From positions 1 through 50,328 of the forward strand of contig DDUU01000049.1 in assembly GCA_002344965.1 (NCBI GenBank): 50,328 bases of DNA. Direction: 5' to 3'. The DNA comes from Candidatus Tepidiaquacellales bacterium UBA2330 (GTDB lineage Bacteria; Bacteroidota; Ignavibacteria; Tepidaquicellales; Tepidaquicellaceae). The notes under the pieces are model-generated. The model had not been told where the DNA came from. It saw nothing but the letters and a program-made list of their open reading frames with translations, and ran no database searches. Position 1 is the first letter of the stretch. Every line of letters begins with the position of its first letter. Shown piece by piece: positions 34,734 through 43,216 of this stretch. Position numbers and translations under genes: made by a program.

Positions 34734-35471
34734 TTGGCAAGGGAAAATAAAGACACTGAAACCGGCAAGGACAAACTTTCATACTCTGTTTACAATGACC
34801 GTACATTTGCTGAAAGTTATTCAAATAAAATTGAATATAATTCTCACAACGCATTATATGAGAGACCGGCAGTAAGATCTTTGCTTGGCGACATCACAGG
34901 AAAGAAAATACTGGACGCAGGCTGCGGTCCCGGCGTGCTCAGTTCTGAACTTATAGATAACGGCGCGATAATAACAGCAGCAGATTACAGTCCGGAGATG
35001 ATCAGACTTACAAAAGAAAGGACAGATAATAAGGCACGAGCACTTGAATTAAATTTAAACATGCCAATGGAAGCACTTGAAGATGAAGAGTTTGATATAA
35101 TTGTTTCATCCCTTACGATTCACTACTTAAAAGATCTCACGCTTTTTTTCAGCGAGTGTAACAGAGTTTTAAGAAAAGACGGCATAATGGTGTTTTCTAC
35201 TCATCATCCGTTTATGGATTTTTCTTTTCATTCTGACGGAAATTATTTTGAGACTGAACTAAAAAAGGATGAATGGCCATCATATAATATCAGCATGGAA
35301 TTTTACAGAAGACCGTTAAGTGAAATATTCAGCATTGTCAGACAAGCAGAATTTACAGTTGATAAGATAATTGAGCCGCTGCCTGCGCAAAAATGCAAAG
35401 AGAAATATCCGGATGCATACGAAGTTCTTTCAAAAAAACCTTGGTTTATAATTTTCAAATTAAAAAAATAG
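34734..35471 (+). CDS. Class I SAM-dependent methyltransferase
   Basis: The 245-residue enzyme has the Rossmann-like methyltransferase fold. Motif I is 'ILDAGCGPGVLSSEL' (SAM binding), 'ITAADYSPEMI' holds the acidic ribose ligand, and 'FDIIVSSLTIHYL' is the post-motif strand. The substrate is unknown; the layout is like UbiE/Methyltransf_11 small-molecule enzymes. The start is a TTG at 34734, since no in-frame ATG exists until well inside the fold. It is the first of four genes in the same direction, with a 7-bp gap to the nitrilase. Confidence 0.87.
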   Translation: MARENKDTETGKDKLSYSVYNDRTFAESYSNKIEYNSHNALYERPAVRSLLGDITGKKILDAGCGPGVLSSELIDNGAIITAADYSPEMIRLTKERTDNKARALELNLNMPMEALEDEEFDIIVSSLTIHYLKDLTLFFSECNRVLRKDGIMVFSTHHPFMDFSFHSDGNYFETELKKDEWPSYNISMEFYRRPLSEIFSIVRQAEFTVDKIIEPLPAQKCKEKYPDAYEVLSKKPWFIIFKLKK

Positions 35472-35478
35472 CTGAAAA

Positions 35479-36285
35479 ATGAGAGCTGGATATTTACAGT
35501 TCAGACCGGTATTCGGAGATCCTGAAGCAAACATTAAAAAGATCAGGAAGCTGATCGGCAAAAAAAAATTCGATCTATTGGTGCTGCCTGAACTTGCAAA
35601 TTCCGGATATTTATTTTCCAACAAAAACGAACTGAAAGAATTATCCGAAGAAATTCCCCGCGGGAAATTCTGCAGCGCGTTAACCGAAATATGTAATAAA
35701 AGCAACGGACACATTATATCAGGAATATGCGAAAGGTCAGGAAATAAATTTTACAACTCTTCAGTATTAGTGTATCCGGACGGAAAAATAATCACTTACA
35801 GAAAGTTACATTTGTTTAACACTGAGAAGAAGTGGTTTTCAAAAGGAAATCTGCCGTTAAAAGTAAACGAGATCAGGCTGCAAAATTCCGAAAGAGTTAA
35901 GACAGGTATGATGATCTGTTTTGACTGGATATTTCCGGAGACGGCGCGGACATTAGCTTTGCAGGGGGCTCAGATCATCTGTCATCCTTCAAATTTGGTT
36001 ATGCAGTATTGTCAAAGAGCGATGTTTGCAAGAGCTCTGGAAAATCATGTGTTTACAATTACTGCAAACCGAACAGGTAAAGATGTAAAGAGCGACGGAG
36101 AAATTTCTTTTACCGGTCAGAGTGTGATACTTTCTCCGAAGGGAAATTATCTGTCTAAAGGACCGAAGAACCGGGATGAATGTGTGATATTAAATATTAA
36201 TCCGTCAGATGCATTGAATAAAAATATCAACTCGAAGAATAATCTTTATTCCGACCGAAGAAAAGATTTTTACGGAATTAATTAA
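35479..36285 (+). CDS. Carbon-nitrogen hydrolase (nitrilase superfamily)
   Basis: The 268-residue enzyme has the nitrilase-superfamily catalytic set: Glu38 (LPELANSG), Lys109 (YRKLHLF) and Cys147 (MMICFDWIFPE). These enzymes hydrolyse amides or nitriles through a thioester on the Cys. The length and the 'CFDWIFPE' environment are closest to amidase-type branches. The exact amide is unknown. No signal peptide. It lies 7 bp after the methyltransferase and 34 bp before the alpha/beta hydrolase, so an operon is likely. Confidence 0.91.
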   Translation: MRAGYLQFRPVFGDPEANIKKIRKLIGKKKFDLLVLPELANSGYLFSNKNELKELSEEIPRGKFCSALTEICNKSNGHIISGICERSGNKFYNSSVLVYPDGKIITYRKLHLFNTEKKWFSKGNLPLKVNEIRLQNSERVKTGMMICFDWIFPETARTLALQGAQIICHPSNLVMQYCQRAMFARALENHVFTITANRTGKDVKSDGEISFTGQSVILSPKGNYLSKGPKNRDECVILNINPSDALNKNINSKNNLYSDRRKDFYGIN

Positions 36286-36319
36286 TTATCAAAAATTAAA
36301 TCCTGAATCAGTTTATTAA

Positions 36320-37006
36320 TTGAAAGATTTAATACTATTACACGGTGCGATAGGTTCATCTAAACAGCTTGAGAATATTGCCGAAACACTGAAAAACGAT
36401 TATCGAATCACTCTTCTGAATTTTTCCGGTCACGGCGGAAAGAAAATACCTGAAGAAAAATTCAGCATAGAGATGTTTGCAGATGATGTGCTGTATTTGC
36501 TTGATAAGAGCCGAAAAGACAACGCTGATATTTTCGGATACAGTATGGGCGGATATGCAGCTCTGTATATTGCGAGACATTATCCGGGAAAGCTTAACAG
36601 GGTATTCACTCTCGGAACAAAATTCAACTGGAATCCTGAGATTTCACAAAAGGAGATCAGGATGCTGAATCCTGAAAAGATAGAAGAGAAGCTGCCGGAG
36701 TTTGCTGATGAGTTAAAAGAAAGACATTCACCTGAAGACTGGAAAATTGTATTAAGTAAAACATCAGAAATGATGACAGACCTCGGAAACAAGAATACAT
36801 TATCGGATGAAGATTTTAGACTAATAGACAATGAAGTAATGATCACCGTCGGAGATTCGGATAAAATGGTTTCTTCGGAAGAAAGCAAACATGTTTCTGA
36901 ATTACTGATAAACGGCCGCTTTATGCTGCTGCCGGATACCCTGCATCCCATAGAGAAAGTTTCAGTTGAATTGATTACAAATGCATTTAGAAATTTTTTT
37001 AAATAA
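36320..37006 (+). CDS. Alpha/beta hydrolase
   Basis: The 228-residue protein has an alpha/beta-hydrolase fold. The oxyanion segment is 'LLHGAIGSS', the nucleophile elbow is G-Y-S75-M-G-G, the acid is probably Asp in 'VGDSDKMV', and the His is in 'LPDTLHPIEKV'. It may be an esterase or lipase-like enzyme; the substrate is unknown. The start is a TTG at 36320, which gives 'MKDLILLHG', the usual short lead to the first strand. It is 6 bp before the GNAT gene. Confidence 0.88.
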   Translation: MKDLILLHGAIGSSKQLENIAETLKNDYRITLLNFSGHGGKKIPEEKFSIEMFADDVLYLLDKSRKDNADIFGYSMGGYAALYIARHYPGKLNRVFTLGTKFNWNPEISQKEIRMLNPEKIEEKLPEFADELKERHSPEDWKIVLSKTSEMMTDLGNKNTLSDEDFRLIDNEVMITVGDSDKMVSSEESKHVSELLINGRFMLLPDTLHPIEKVSVELITNAFRNFFK

Positions 37007-37012
37007 TGTGAA

Positions 37013-37561
37013 ATGGAAATAATTGTTGACAGTGATATAAGATTAGAAACCGTGAAAGAAATTCACGCTGATGAGATTTTTAATTTAACGGAAAGAAACA
37101 GGGAGTATCTCAAAAAATGGCTGCCATGGGTGAAATATACCAAATCAAGAAAAGACACTTTAAATTTTTTAGAGGAATCAATTGAGAGAATGAAAAGCAA
37201 AACCGGTTTACAGACAACAATATTTTACAAAGGCAAAACCGCAGGATTAATCGGACTTGTTGAGATCAGCTATTTAAGAAATCAAACGGAAATCGGATAC
37301 TGGCTCGGTGAGGAATTTACGGGAAAGGGAATTATGACAAAGTCTTGCGGGGCGTTAACAGATTATACATTTTTGAATACTGTTTTAAAAAGGATAAATA
37401 TATTATGTGATATTAATAATGAGAAGAGCCGGATGATACCGGAAAGACTTGGGTATTACAATCAGGGAATACTTGAAAGAGACGGTATAGTTAACGGTGA
37501 ATTCGTTGCACATTATCATTTTGTGATGTGGAGAGACAAATGGAGGAAAAGAAAAAATTAA
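37013..37561 (+). CDS. RimJ/RimL-type GNAT acetyltransferase
   Basis: The 182-residue protein fits the RimL/YdaF branch of GNAT enzymes: 'LTERNREYLKKWLPWV' near the N-terminus, 'TEIGYWLGEEFTGKGIMTKSC' (acetyl-CoA loop) and 'LKRINILCDINNEKSRMIPERLGY'. Members acetylate ribosomal proteins or amino-acid-like compounds; which one this does is not visible. It is the last gene of the plus-strand run and is convergent with the reductase at 37592, with 30 bp between. Confidence 0.88.
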   Translation: MEIIVDSDIRLETVKEIHADEIFNLTERNREYLKKWLPWVKYTKSRKDTLNFLEESIERMKSKTGLQTTIFYKGKTAGLIGLVEISYLRNQTEIGYWLGEEFTGKGIMTKSCGALTDYTFLNTVLKRINILCDINNEKSRMIPERLGYYNQGILERDGIVNGEFVAHYHFVMWRDKWRKRKN

Positions 37562-37591
37562 AGTAAACAGATAAATTTCAGAGTGAGATAG

Positions 37592-38659
37592 TTACATATA
37601 CTCAAGCTTGACATCATCCGTCAACGGATGCGACTGGCATGTAAGAATATATCCGTCTTCAATTTCAGAATCCGAGAGACCTTCGCGTTCATCCATTTTC
37701 ACTTTACCTGAATAAATCTTAGCCCGGCAGGTCGAGCATATCCCGCTGCGGCAGGAAAAAGGCGGATTCAGATCAGCATCAAGAGCAGCGTCGAGAATAA
37801 CTTTTCCTGAAGGAACAAGTACATCATGTTCATTTCCGTCAAGTATAATTCTGATTTTTTTATCCTCATAATTTCTAGGAATACCTTCTCTGTCAGAATA
37901 ATCAGCAGCAGGAGCTTTAAAATATTCTATATGAATTTTCTCATCCGGAATATTTTTATTTTCCAAAAAAGTTCTTACTAACTTCATCATATCCGCAGGT
38001 CCGCAGATAAAAAATTCTTTAGTGTTAAAAATCATATTTTCCGGTTTACTGAAAATTGATTCAAGATCGACTAAATTCATGATACCTTTAAATCCTATCC
38101 AACCGGAATCATAAACCGTCAGTGAATAATTAAGACTAAACCGGTTGCTATATTTTAAATGCAGTAAATCGAGTTCATCCTTAAACATAATACTCTGCAT
38201 CGTGTTATTTCCGTAATATAGTACGACCCTGCTTTCAGGTTCGTTGAATAAAACTGATTTCAAAATAGAGAAGACCGGTGTAATGCCGCTTCCGCCGGCG
38301 ACAAGAAAATATAGTTTTTTATTCAACGGATGAATTTCCGTAATAAAATTTCCCTGAGGTGGATAAGAATAAATTGTATCGCCTTCATTAACCGAATGAA
38401 AGAGATAAGATGAAGCAATTCCGTCTTTAACTATTTTGCAGGCTATTGAATAATCAGAATCAGCATATGGGGAAGAACACAGGGAATACTCACGATAGTA
38501 ATCTTTGCCGTTTATGTTTAATTTTATTGAAAGGTACTGACCGGGATGGTATGAGAAAACCGGTTTGAGTTCGCCGGGTATACAGAGAGAAATTTTGACA
38601 GCTTCGGGAGTAAGGAATGATTTGTGAGATACTTTTATCGGGTAGAGTTTAAGGGACAT
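37592..38659 (-). CDS. PaaE-like flavin/[2Fe-2S] NAD(P)H oxidoreductase
   Basis: The 355-residue protein passes electrons from NAD(P)H through flavin to a plant-type [2Fe-2S] cluster. The FAD part has the 'REYSLCSSP' motif (R-x-Y-S), the NAD part has 'VAGGSGITPVFSIL', and the C-terminal ferredoxin domain has 'CRSGICSTCRA' plus a distant Cys in 'LTCQSHP', the four cluster ligands. The order (reductase first, ferredoxin last) is that of PaaE. No oxygenase gene is near, so the partner is unknown. It lies downstream of the SUF genes on the same strand with a 90-bp gap that holds a palindrome pair. Confidence 0.9.
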   Translation of the reverse strand: MSLKLYPIKVSHKSFLTPEAVKISLCIPGELKPVFSYHPGQYLSIKLNINGKDYYREYSLCSSPYADSDYSIACKIVKDGIASSYLFHSVNEGDTIYSYPPQGNFITEIHPLNKKLYFLVAGGSGITPVFSILKSVLFNEPESRVVLYYGNNTMQSIMFKDELDLLHLKYSNRFSLNYSLTVYDSGWIGFKGIMNLVDLESIFSKPENMIFNTKEFFICGPADMMKLVRTFLENKNIPDEKIHIEYFKAPAADYSDREGIPRNYEDKKIRIILDGNEHDVLVPSGKVILDAALDADLNPPFSCRSGICSTCRAKIYSGKVKMDEREGLSDSEIEDGYILTCQSHPLTDDVKLEYM

Positions 38660-38674
38660 CTGTAGTTATTTGCT

Positions 38675-38745
38675 AAACCTGTCAGGTTTTGCAAAGTTTA
38701 TTTTTAAATTAAAAGTCTGATTATCAAAACCTGACAGGTTTTGCT
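38675..38745. repeat. Paired AACCTGTCAGGTT / AACCTGACAGGTT palindromes
   Basis: Two short palindromes, aaacctgtcaggttttgc (38675-38692) and aaaacctgacaggttttgc (38727-38745), lie about 50 bp apart. Each folds on itself around one central base, and each is the reverse complement of the other. The same pair, in the opposite order, occurs at 48346-48416. Such pairs may act as weak bidirectional terminators or be a dispersed intergenic repeat. Confidence 0.8.
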
Positions 38746-38749
38746 TCCG

Positions 38750-39268
38750 CTACATAAACCCAAGCTCGAGTCTGGCGACTTCACTCATCATATTCTGATT
38801 CCAGGGAGGATCAAATGTAAGCTGAACCTTACAGTCTTTTACCATAGGATGCTCACGTACTTTTTGCTCAATCTCTCCCGGTAAAATTCCGGCAACAGGA
38901 CAGGCCGGTGAAGTCAGCGTCATTACAATCATAACATCTCCGTTAGTTGCTGGTATAATTTCGTATATTAATCCCAGCTCCCATACATCCACAGGTATTT
39001 CAGGATCGTAACAGGTTTTTAATACTTTAATAACTTCTTCTTTAATTGTTTCTGTATTTATATTTCCATTTCCTGTGTTTTCTGAAGTCTGAATATTTTC
39101 TGATGATGATTCTTTTATCATATCCTGTTCAGGGTTTTCAATTTTATTTGAAGAACTGATCTCAGGTGTTTCCGAAGTAATCTTTTTACCGGTAGCTTCA
39201 GCACCGGATCTATTTTTATCTTCAGATTTTTCTTCTTTTGAAAAAAGACTTTTTATTTTAGTTAACAT
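38750..39268 (-). CDS. sufT: SufT-like MIP18/DUF59 Fe-S maturation protein
   Basis: The 172-residue protein ends in a MIP18/DUF59 domain (about 70-172) with the 'CYDPEIPVDVWELGLIY' start and the conserved Cys in 'SPACPVAGI'. SufT-type proteins help deliver Fe-S clusters to target proteins. Residues 1-70 are an unusual low-complexity tail rich in Ser, Glu, Lys and Asn, probably disordered; most SufT proteins are about 100-110 residues long. Its start overlaps the end of sufE by 11 bp, and it is the last gene of the SUF run. Confidence 0.9.
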   Translation of the reverse strand: MLTKIKSLFSKEEKSEDKNRSGAEATGKKITSETPEISSSNKIENPEQDMIKESSSENIQTSENTGNGNINTETIKEEVIKVLKTCYDPEIPVDVWELGLIYEIIPATNGDVMIVMTLTSPACPVAGILPGEIEQKVREHPMVKDCKVQLTFDPPWNQNMMSEVARLELGFM

Positions 39269-39695
39269 TTTCTCCGGAATATTTTAAAGCAAAATTTTTC
39301 ATTTTATTTATCATAGCGTTTAAACCGTTTGCTCTGTTAGGCGACAAGTGCTCTTTCAGTCCGATTTTATTAATAAAATCCATATCGGCATTTAATATAT
39401 CTTCAGGTTTATTTCCAGACAGGACTTCTATCAACAGTGAAATTATACCTTTCGTAATTACTGCATCACTGTCAGCTTTATAATATAGCAGACCGTCTTT
39501 CAATTCAGCATTGAGCCATACTTTCGACTGGCAGCCTTTTACTTCATATGATTCATTCCTATACGTTTCATCTATCAGCGGAAGTTTCTTTCCAAGCTCG
39601 ATAATGTATTCATACTTACTCATCCAATCGTCAAACAAACTAAAATCATCTGTAATCTGATCTTCTTTCTGTCTGATGGTTTTTGTTTCTGTCAT
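39258..39695 (-). CDS. sufE: SufE sulfur acceptor
   Basis: SufE takes persulfide sulfur from SufS and passes it to the SufBCD scaffold. The 145-residue protein has the key Cys in 'VKGCQSKVWLNAEL', the 'ADSDAVITKGIISLLIEVLSG' helix and the 'LSPNRANGLNAMI' end helix. Its start overlaps sufS by four bases and its end overlaps sufT by 11, so the three are translationally coupled. Confidence 0.94.
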   Translation of the reverse strand: MTETKTIRQKEDQITDDFSLFDDWMSKYEYIIELGKKLPLIDETYRNESYEVKGCQSKVWLNAELKDGLLYYKADSDAVITKGIISLLIEVLSGNKPEDILNADMDFINKIGLKEHLSPNRANGLNAMINKMKNFALKYSGENVN

Positions 39696-40939
39696 AATAA
39701 CATTGACTTAACTTTTCTTATGCCTGCTGCAAGTCTGTCAATTTCTTCAAAAGTATTATAAAAGGCAAATGAAGCTCTGACAGTACCCGGCAGTTTGAAT
39801 CTTTGTTCGATCAGCGGCTGTGTACAGTGAAATCCCGTTCTGACTGCAATACCGAAGTTGTCAAGAATCGAACCCGTGTCATATGGATGAATCCCGTTAA
39901 TTATAAAAGAAATAAGACTTGTTTTGTTTTCAGCGGTACCGATAATTCTGATGTCTCCAATCTCACTGAATAATTTATTCGCATGTGCAAGCAATTCCAT
40001 TTCACGATTATGAATATTTTCATGACCAAGTCTTTCCATGAAATCAACTGCAGTTCCCAGTACAATTGCTCCGGCAATATTCGGAGTGCCTGCTTCAAAT
40101 TTATAAGGCAGTACATTAAAAACAGTATTATCATAAGTAACTGATTTAATCATTTCGCCTCCGAACTGATAAGGCGGCATAGATTCCAAATGTTTTTCCT
40201 TTCCGTATAAAATCCCGATACCTGTCGGACCATACATCTTGTGTCCTGAAAACGCAAGAAAATCGCAGTCAAGTGTACTGACATCAATCTTCATATGAGG
40301 AGCGGCCTGCGCAGCGTCTACTAATACAGGTATGTTAAATGAATGAGCTATCTCAATGATTTCGCTTATAGGATTAACTGTACCGAGAGAATTGGATACA
40401 TACACTACCGAAATCAGTTTTGTCTTTTCATTTATCATTGTTCTGAATTCATCCATCATCAGTTCGCCTTTATCATTAACCGGAATATATTTCAGCTTAG
40501 CTCTTCTGCTTTCGCACAGATTCTGCCATGGAACAAGATTAGAATGATGTTCCATTTCTGAAATAATAACTTCATCACCTTCACCGACTACATTAGTTCC
40601 GAATGATGAAGCGACAAGATTAATACCGTCTGTTGTTCCTTTTGTAAAAACTATTTCACCGGAGCTCTGAGCGTTAATAAATCTGCGGACTTTTTCACGG
40701 GAATTTTCATAAGCTTCGGTAGCTTCCTCGCTTAATGTATGGATACCTCTGTGAACATTACTGTTTATAGTTTCATAATATTCACTGATTGCATTAATTA
40801 CAGAGAGAGGTTTCTGTGAAGTAGCTGCATTGTCAAAATATGCGATCGGCTGACCGGAGATCTTTCGCAAAAGGATGGGAAACTCTTCACGAATTTTAGT
40901 AATGTCGATTGATTCAATATTGGAAGTGTGCGCATCCAA
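39692..40939 (-). CDS. sufS: SufS-type cysteine desulfurase
   Basis: SufS removes sulfur from cysteine with PLP. The 415-residue protein carries the PLP Lys in 'AFSGHKMYGPTGIG', the group II active-site Cys in 'RTGFHCTQPL', and the 'YFDNAATSQKP' start. The C-terminal 'VRASFAFYNTFEEIDRL' segment is typical of this branch. Length is normal. It overlaps sufE by four bases and follows sufD with 3 bp between. Confidence 0.96.
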   Translation of the reverse strand: MDAHTSNIESIDITKIREEFPILLRKISGQPIAYFDNAATSQKPLSVINAISEYYETINSNVHRGIHTLSEEATEAYENSREKVRRFINAQSSGEIVFTKGTTDGINLVASSFGTNVVGEGDEVIISEMEHHSNLVPWQNLCESRRAKLKYIPVNDKGELMMDEFRTMINEKTKLISVVYVSNSLGTVNPISEIIEIAHSFNIPVLVDAAQAAPHMKIDVSTLDCDFLAFSGHKMYGPTGIGILYGKEKHLESMPPYQFGGEMIKSVTYDNTVFNVLPYKFEAGTPNIAGAIVLGTAVDFMERLGHENIHNREMELLAHANKLFSEIGDIRIIGTAENKTSLISFIINGIHPYDTGSILDNFGIAVRTGFHCTQPLIEQRFKLPGTVRASFAFYNTFEEIDRLAAGIRKVKSMLL

Positions 40940-40942
40940 ATT

Positions 40943-42295
40943 TTACTTTAATAAATTCTTTAATTTTAAATCCATCTTTTCCTCTATAATGTTTTTAAAT
41001 TCATCGATCTTAATACTATCAATTACATCACTTGCAAATGCTTTCAGCAAAAGTGATTTGGCATCTTTATCCCCTATTCCTCTTGATTTGATATAAAACA
41101 TTTCATCTTGATTGAGCTGACCCGAAGTTGCGCCGTGACTGCATTTCACATCATCAGCGAAAATTTCAAGCTGCGGTTTTGAATAAATTGTCGCATCGTC
41201 GGAAAGAAGTATGTTGCCGTTTGACTGATATGCGTTTGTTTTCTGAGCATCCTCCCTGACCATAATTTTTCCGTTAAAAACTCCTGTGGCATTATCTCCG
41301 ATTATTCCTTTGTACAATTCATTACTGTAACAATTCGGCATTTTGTGATCTGCGAGAGTATGATTATCAACATGCTGCTTGCCGGAAAGAAGATACAATC
41401 CGAAAAAATGAGATTCGGTGTTAGTTCCGTCGAAGACAGAATTCAGATCGTTTCTGATAATAGAACCGCCCCAGGAAATAGTTGTATTGGAATAATGACT
41501 GTCCTGCTCCTGATGAATCTGCGTCATTCCGACATGAAAAGATCTCTCATCTTCATTCTGAATTTTATAATGTTCAGTATGAGAATTTTTTCCGCAAAAG
41601 ATCTCTGTTACCATATTGGTAAAACAAAAATTATCACCTGCTGAATAATAATCTTCAGCAATATAAATTTTACTTCCTTCTTCAATAACAATTAAATTTC
41701 TGGGCTGTGAAAAAACGCTTTTAATTTTGGAATCGCTGATATTAAGAATATGTACCGGCGTATCGAGTTCAGTATTTTTTTTCAGATAAATAAAAGCGCC
41801 TTCCGGAGAAAAGGCAGTGTTCAGCGCAGCAAGACTTCTGTTTTTATAATCTGCATATTTCGAATAATGTTTTTCAAAAATTTCCTTATAATTTTTCATA
41901 CTGTCAGAAATGCTTCCGATAAAAATTTTTTCATTATTGGAAATCACTGAAGACAATTCGCGGCTGTAAATACCGTTAATAAAAACCAGCCGGTTTACAT
42001 TTCCGTCTGAAAATATATACTTATTTATATCAGCCCGTGTAATACCGGAGACAGATAGATCTGAGCTGAATTCAAAATCATGATTCATTACCGGAGAAAG
42101 ATTTGTATATTTCCACTCTTCCATTTTTTTAACCGGGAATCCGAGTTTTTCAAAAACGGACATTGCATCAGTTCTCAGATGATTCAAACTTCCGGAAGCG
42201 TCTCCGTTAAGTTTGGACTGATAAGCCTGAAATTCATTAATAAGTTTTTTTGTAAGATTCGTTTCGACAGTATTTTCTTTTAATTTATTTTCCAT
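40943..42295 (-). CDS. sufD: SufD scaffold subunit
   Basis: SufD pairs with SufB in the SufBC2D scaffold. The 450-residue protein has the SufBD beta-helix with 'KMEEWKYTNL' near the N-terminus, 'HTLADHKMPNCYSNELYKGI' in the middle, and the conserved 'DVKCSHGATSGQL' followed by 'YIKSRGI' near the C-terminus. It lies 36 bp after sufC and 3 bp before sufS. Cytoplasmic. Confidence 0.95.
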   Translation of the reverse strand: MENKLKENTVETNLTKKLINEFQAYQSKLNGDASGSLNHLRTDAMSVFEKLGFPVKKMEEWKYTNLSPVMNHDFEFSSDLSVSGITRADINKYIFSDGNVNRLVFINGIYSRELSSVISNNEKIFIGSISDSMKNYKEIFEKHYSKYADYKNRSLAALNTAFSPEGAFIYLKKNTELDTPVHILNISDSKIKSVFSQPRNLIVIEEGSKIYIAEDYYSAGDNFCFTNMVTEIFCGKNSHTEHYKIQNEDERSFHVGMTQIHQEQDSHYSNTTISWGGSIIRNDLNSVFDGTNTESHFFGLYLLSGKQHVDNHTLADHKMPNCYSNELYKGIIGDNATGVFNGKIMVREDAQKTNAYQSNGNILLSDDATIYSKPQLEIFADDVKCSHGATSGQLNQDEMFYIKSRGIGDKDAKSLLLKAFASDVIDSIKIDEFKNIIEEKMDLKLKNLLK

Positions 42296-42331
42296 TTTAA
42301 TAATAGTTTTGACAAATGAATTCAGATATAA

Positions 42332-43105
42332 TCAGACTTCAGCGTTTACTTTTAGTTCATTAATAAAATCATATCCGTTTTCTTCCAGTTCGAGAGCGAG
42401 TTCCTTTCCGCCTGATCTGACTATTTTACCGTCATACATGACATGCACGAAATCCGGAACTATATAATTCAGCAGTCTCTGATAATGTGTAATAACAATA
42501 AATGCATTATTTTTTGATTTCAGTTTATTAACACCGCCGGCTACAATTTTCAGCGCGTCAATATCGAGTCCGGAATCAGTTTCATCGAGAATTGATAATT
42601 TCGGCTCAAGCATTGCAAGCTGAAAGATCTCATTTCTTTTTTTCTCACCGCCGGAAAATCCGACATTGACATATCTGCTCAGCATTTCAGGATCTATATT
42701 TACAAGCTTTGCTTTTTCTTTCATCATTTTCAGGAACTCCACCGAGCTCATCGGCTCTTGGCCTTTTGATTTTCTGATCTCATTAATTGCCGTTTTCAGA
42801 AAATTAACATTTGAAACGCCGGGAATTTCAATCGGATACTGGAACGCAAGAAAGATCCCTTCCCGCGCCCTTTCTTCAGGATCGAGTTCCAGCAGATCTT
42901 TTCCGTCATAAATTACTTCACCTTCGGTGACGTCATAACCTTCACGCCCTGTCAGAACTGAAGCGAGAGTACTTTTACCGGAACCGTTTGGTCCCATGAT
43001 TGCATGCGTCTCTCCGGGATTTACCGTAAGATTTATTCCCTTCAGGATCTGCTTATCGCCTTCTGAAGTTTCTATTTTTGCTTTTAAGTTTTTTATTGTT
43101 AACAT
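42332..43105 (-). CDS. sufC: SufC ATPase
   Basis: SufC is the ABC-type ATPase of the SUF scaffold. The protein has Walker A 'GPNGSGKST', the signature 'FSGGEKKR' and Walker B 'LSILDETDSGLD', as in all SufC proteins (note D-E-T-D-S). I chose the ATG at 43105 because it gives the usual start 'MLTIKNLKAKI'; in-frame ATGs at 43114 and 43129 would add three or eight residues. It lies 111 bp after sufB. Confidence 0.95.
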   Translation of the reverse strand: MLTIKNLKAKIETSEGDKQILKGINLTVNPGETHAIMGPNGSGKSTLASVLTGREGYDVTEGEVIYDGKDLLELDPEERAREGIFLAFQYPIEIPGVSNVNFLKTAINEIRKSKGQEPMSSVEFLKMMKEKAKLVNIDPEMLSRYVNVGFSGGEKKRNEIFQLAMLEPKLSILDETDSGLDIDALKIVAGGVNKLKSKNNAFIVITHYQRLLNYIVPDFVHVMYDGKIVRSGGKELALELEENGYDFINELKVNAEV

Positions 43106-43216
43106 AGTTTTCATTTTCTGCAAAGTCACTAAGACACAAAATCTTAAATTAACTCTGATTATTTGTTATTAAAAAATTCTATTAATTTTATATAAGAAAA
43201 TTTCCGGCTTAATTAA

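Noticed and set aside
37592..38659. Phenylacetate degradation locus
   Set aside because: The reductase has the PaaE domain order, but no paaA-D, paaK or ring-opening gene is present nearby.
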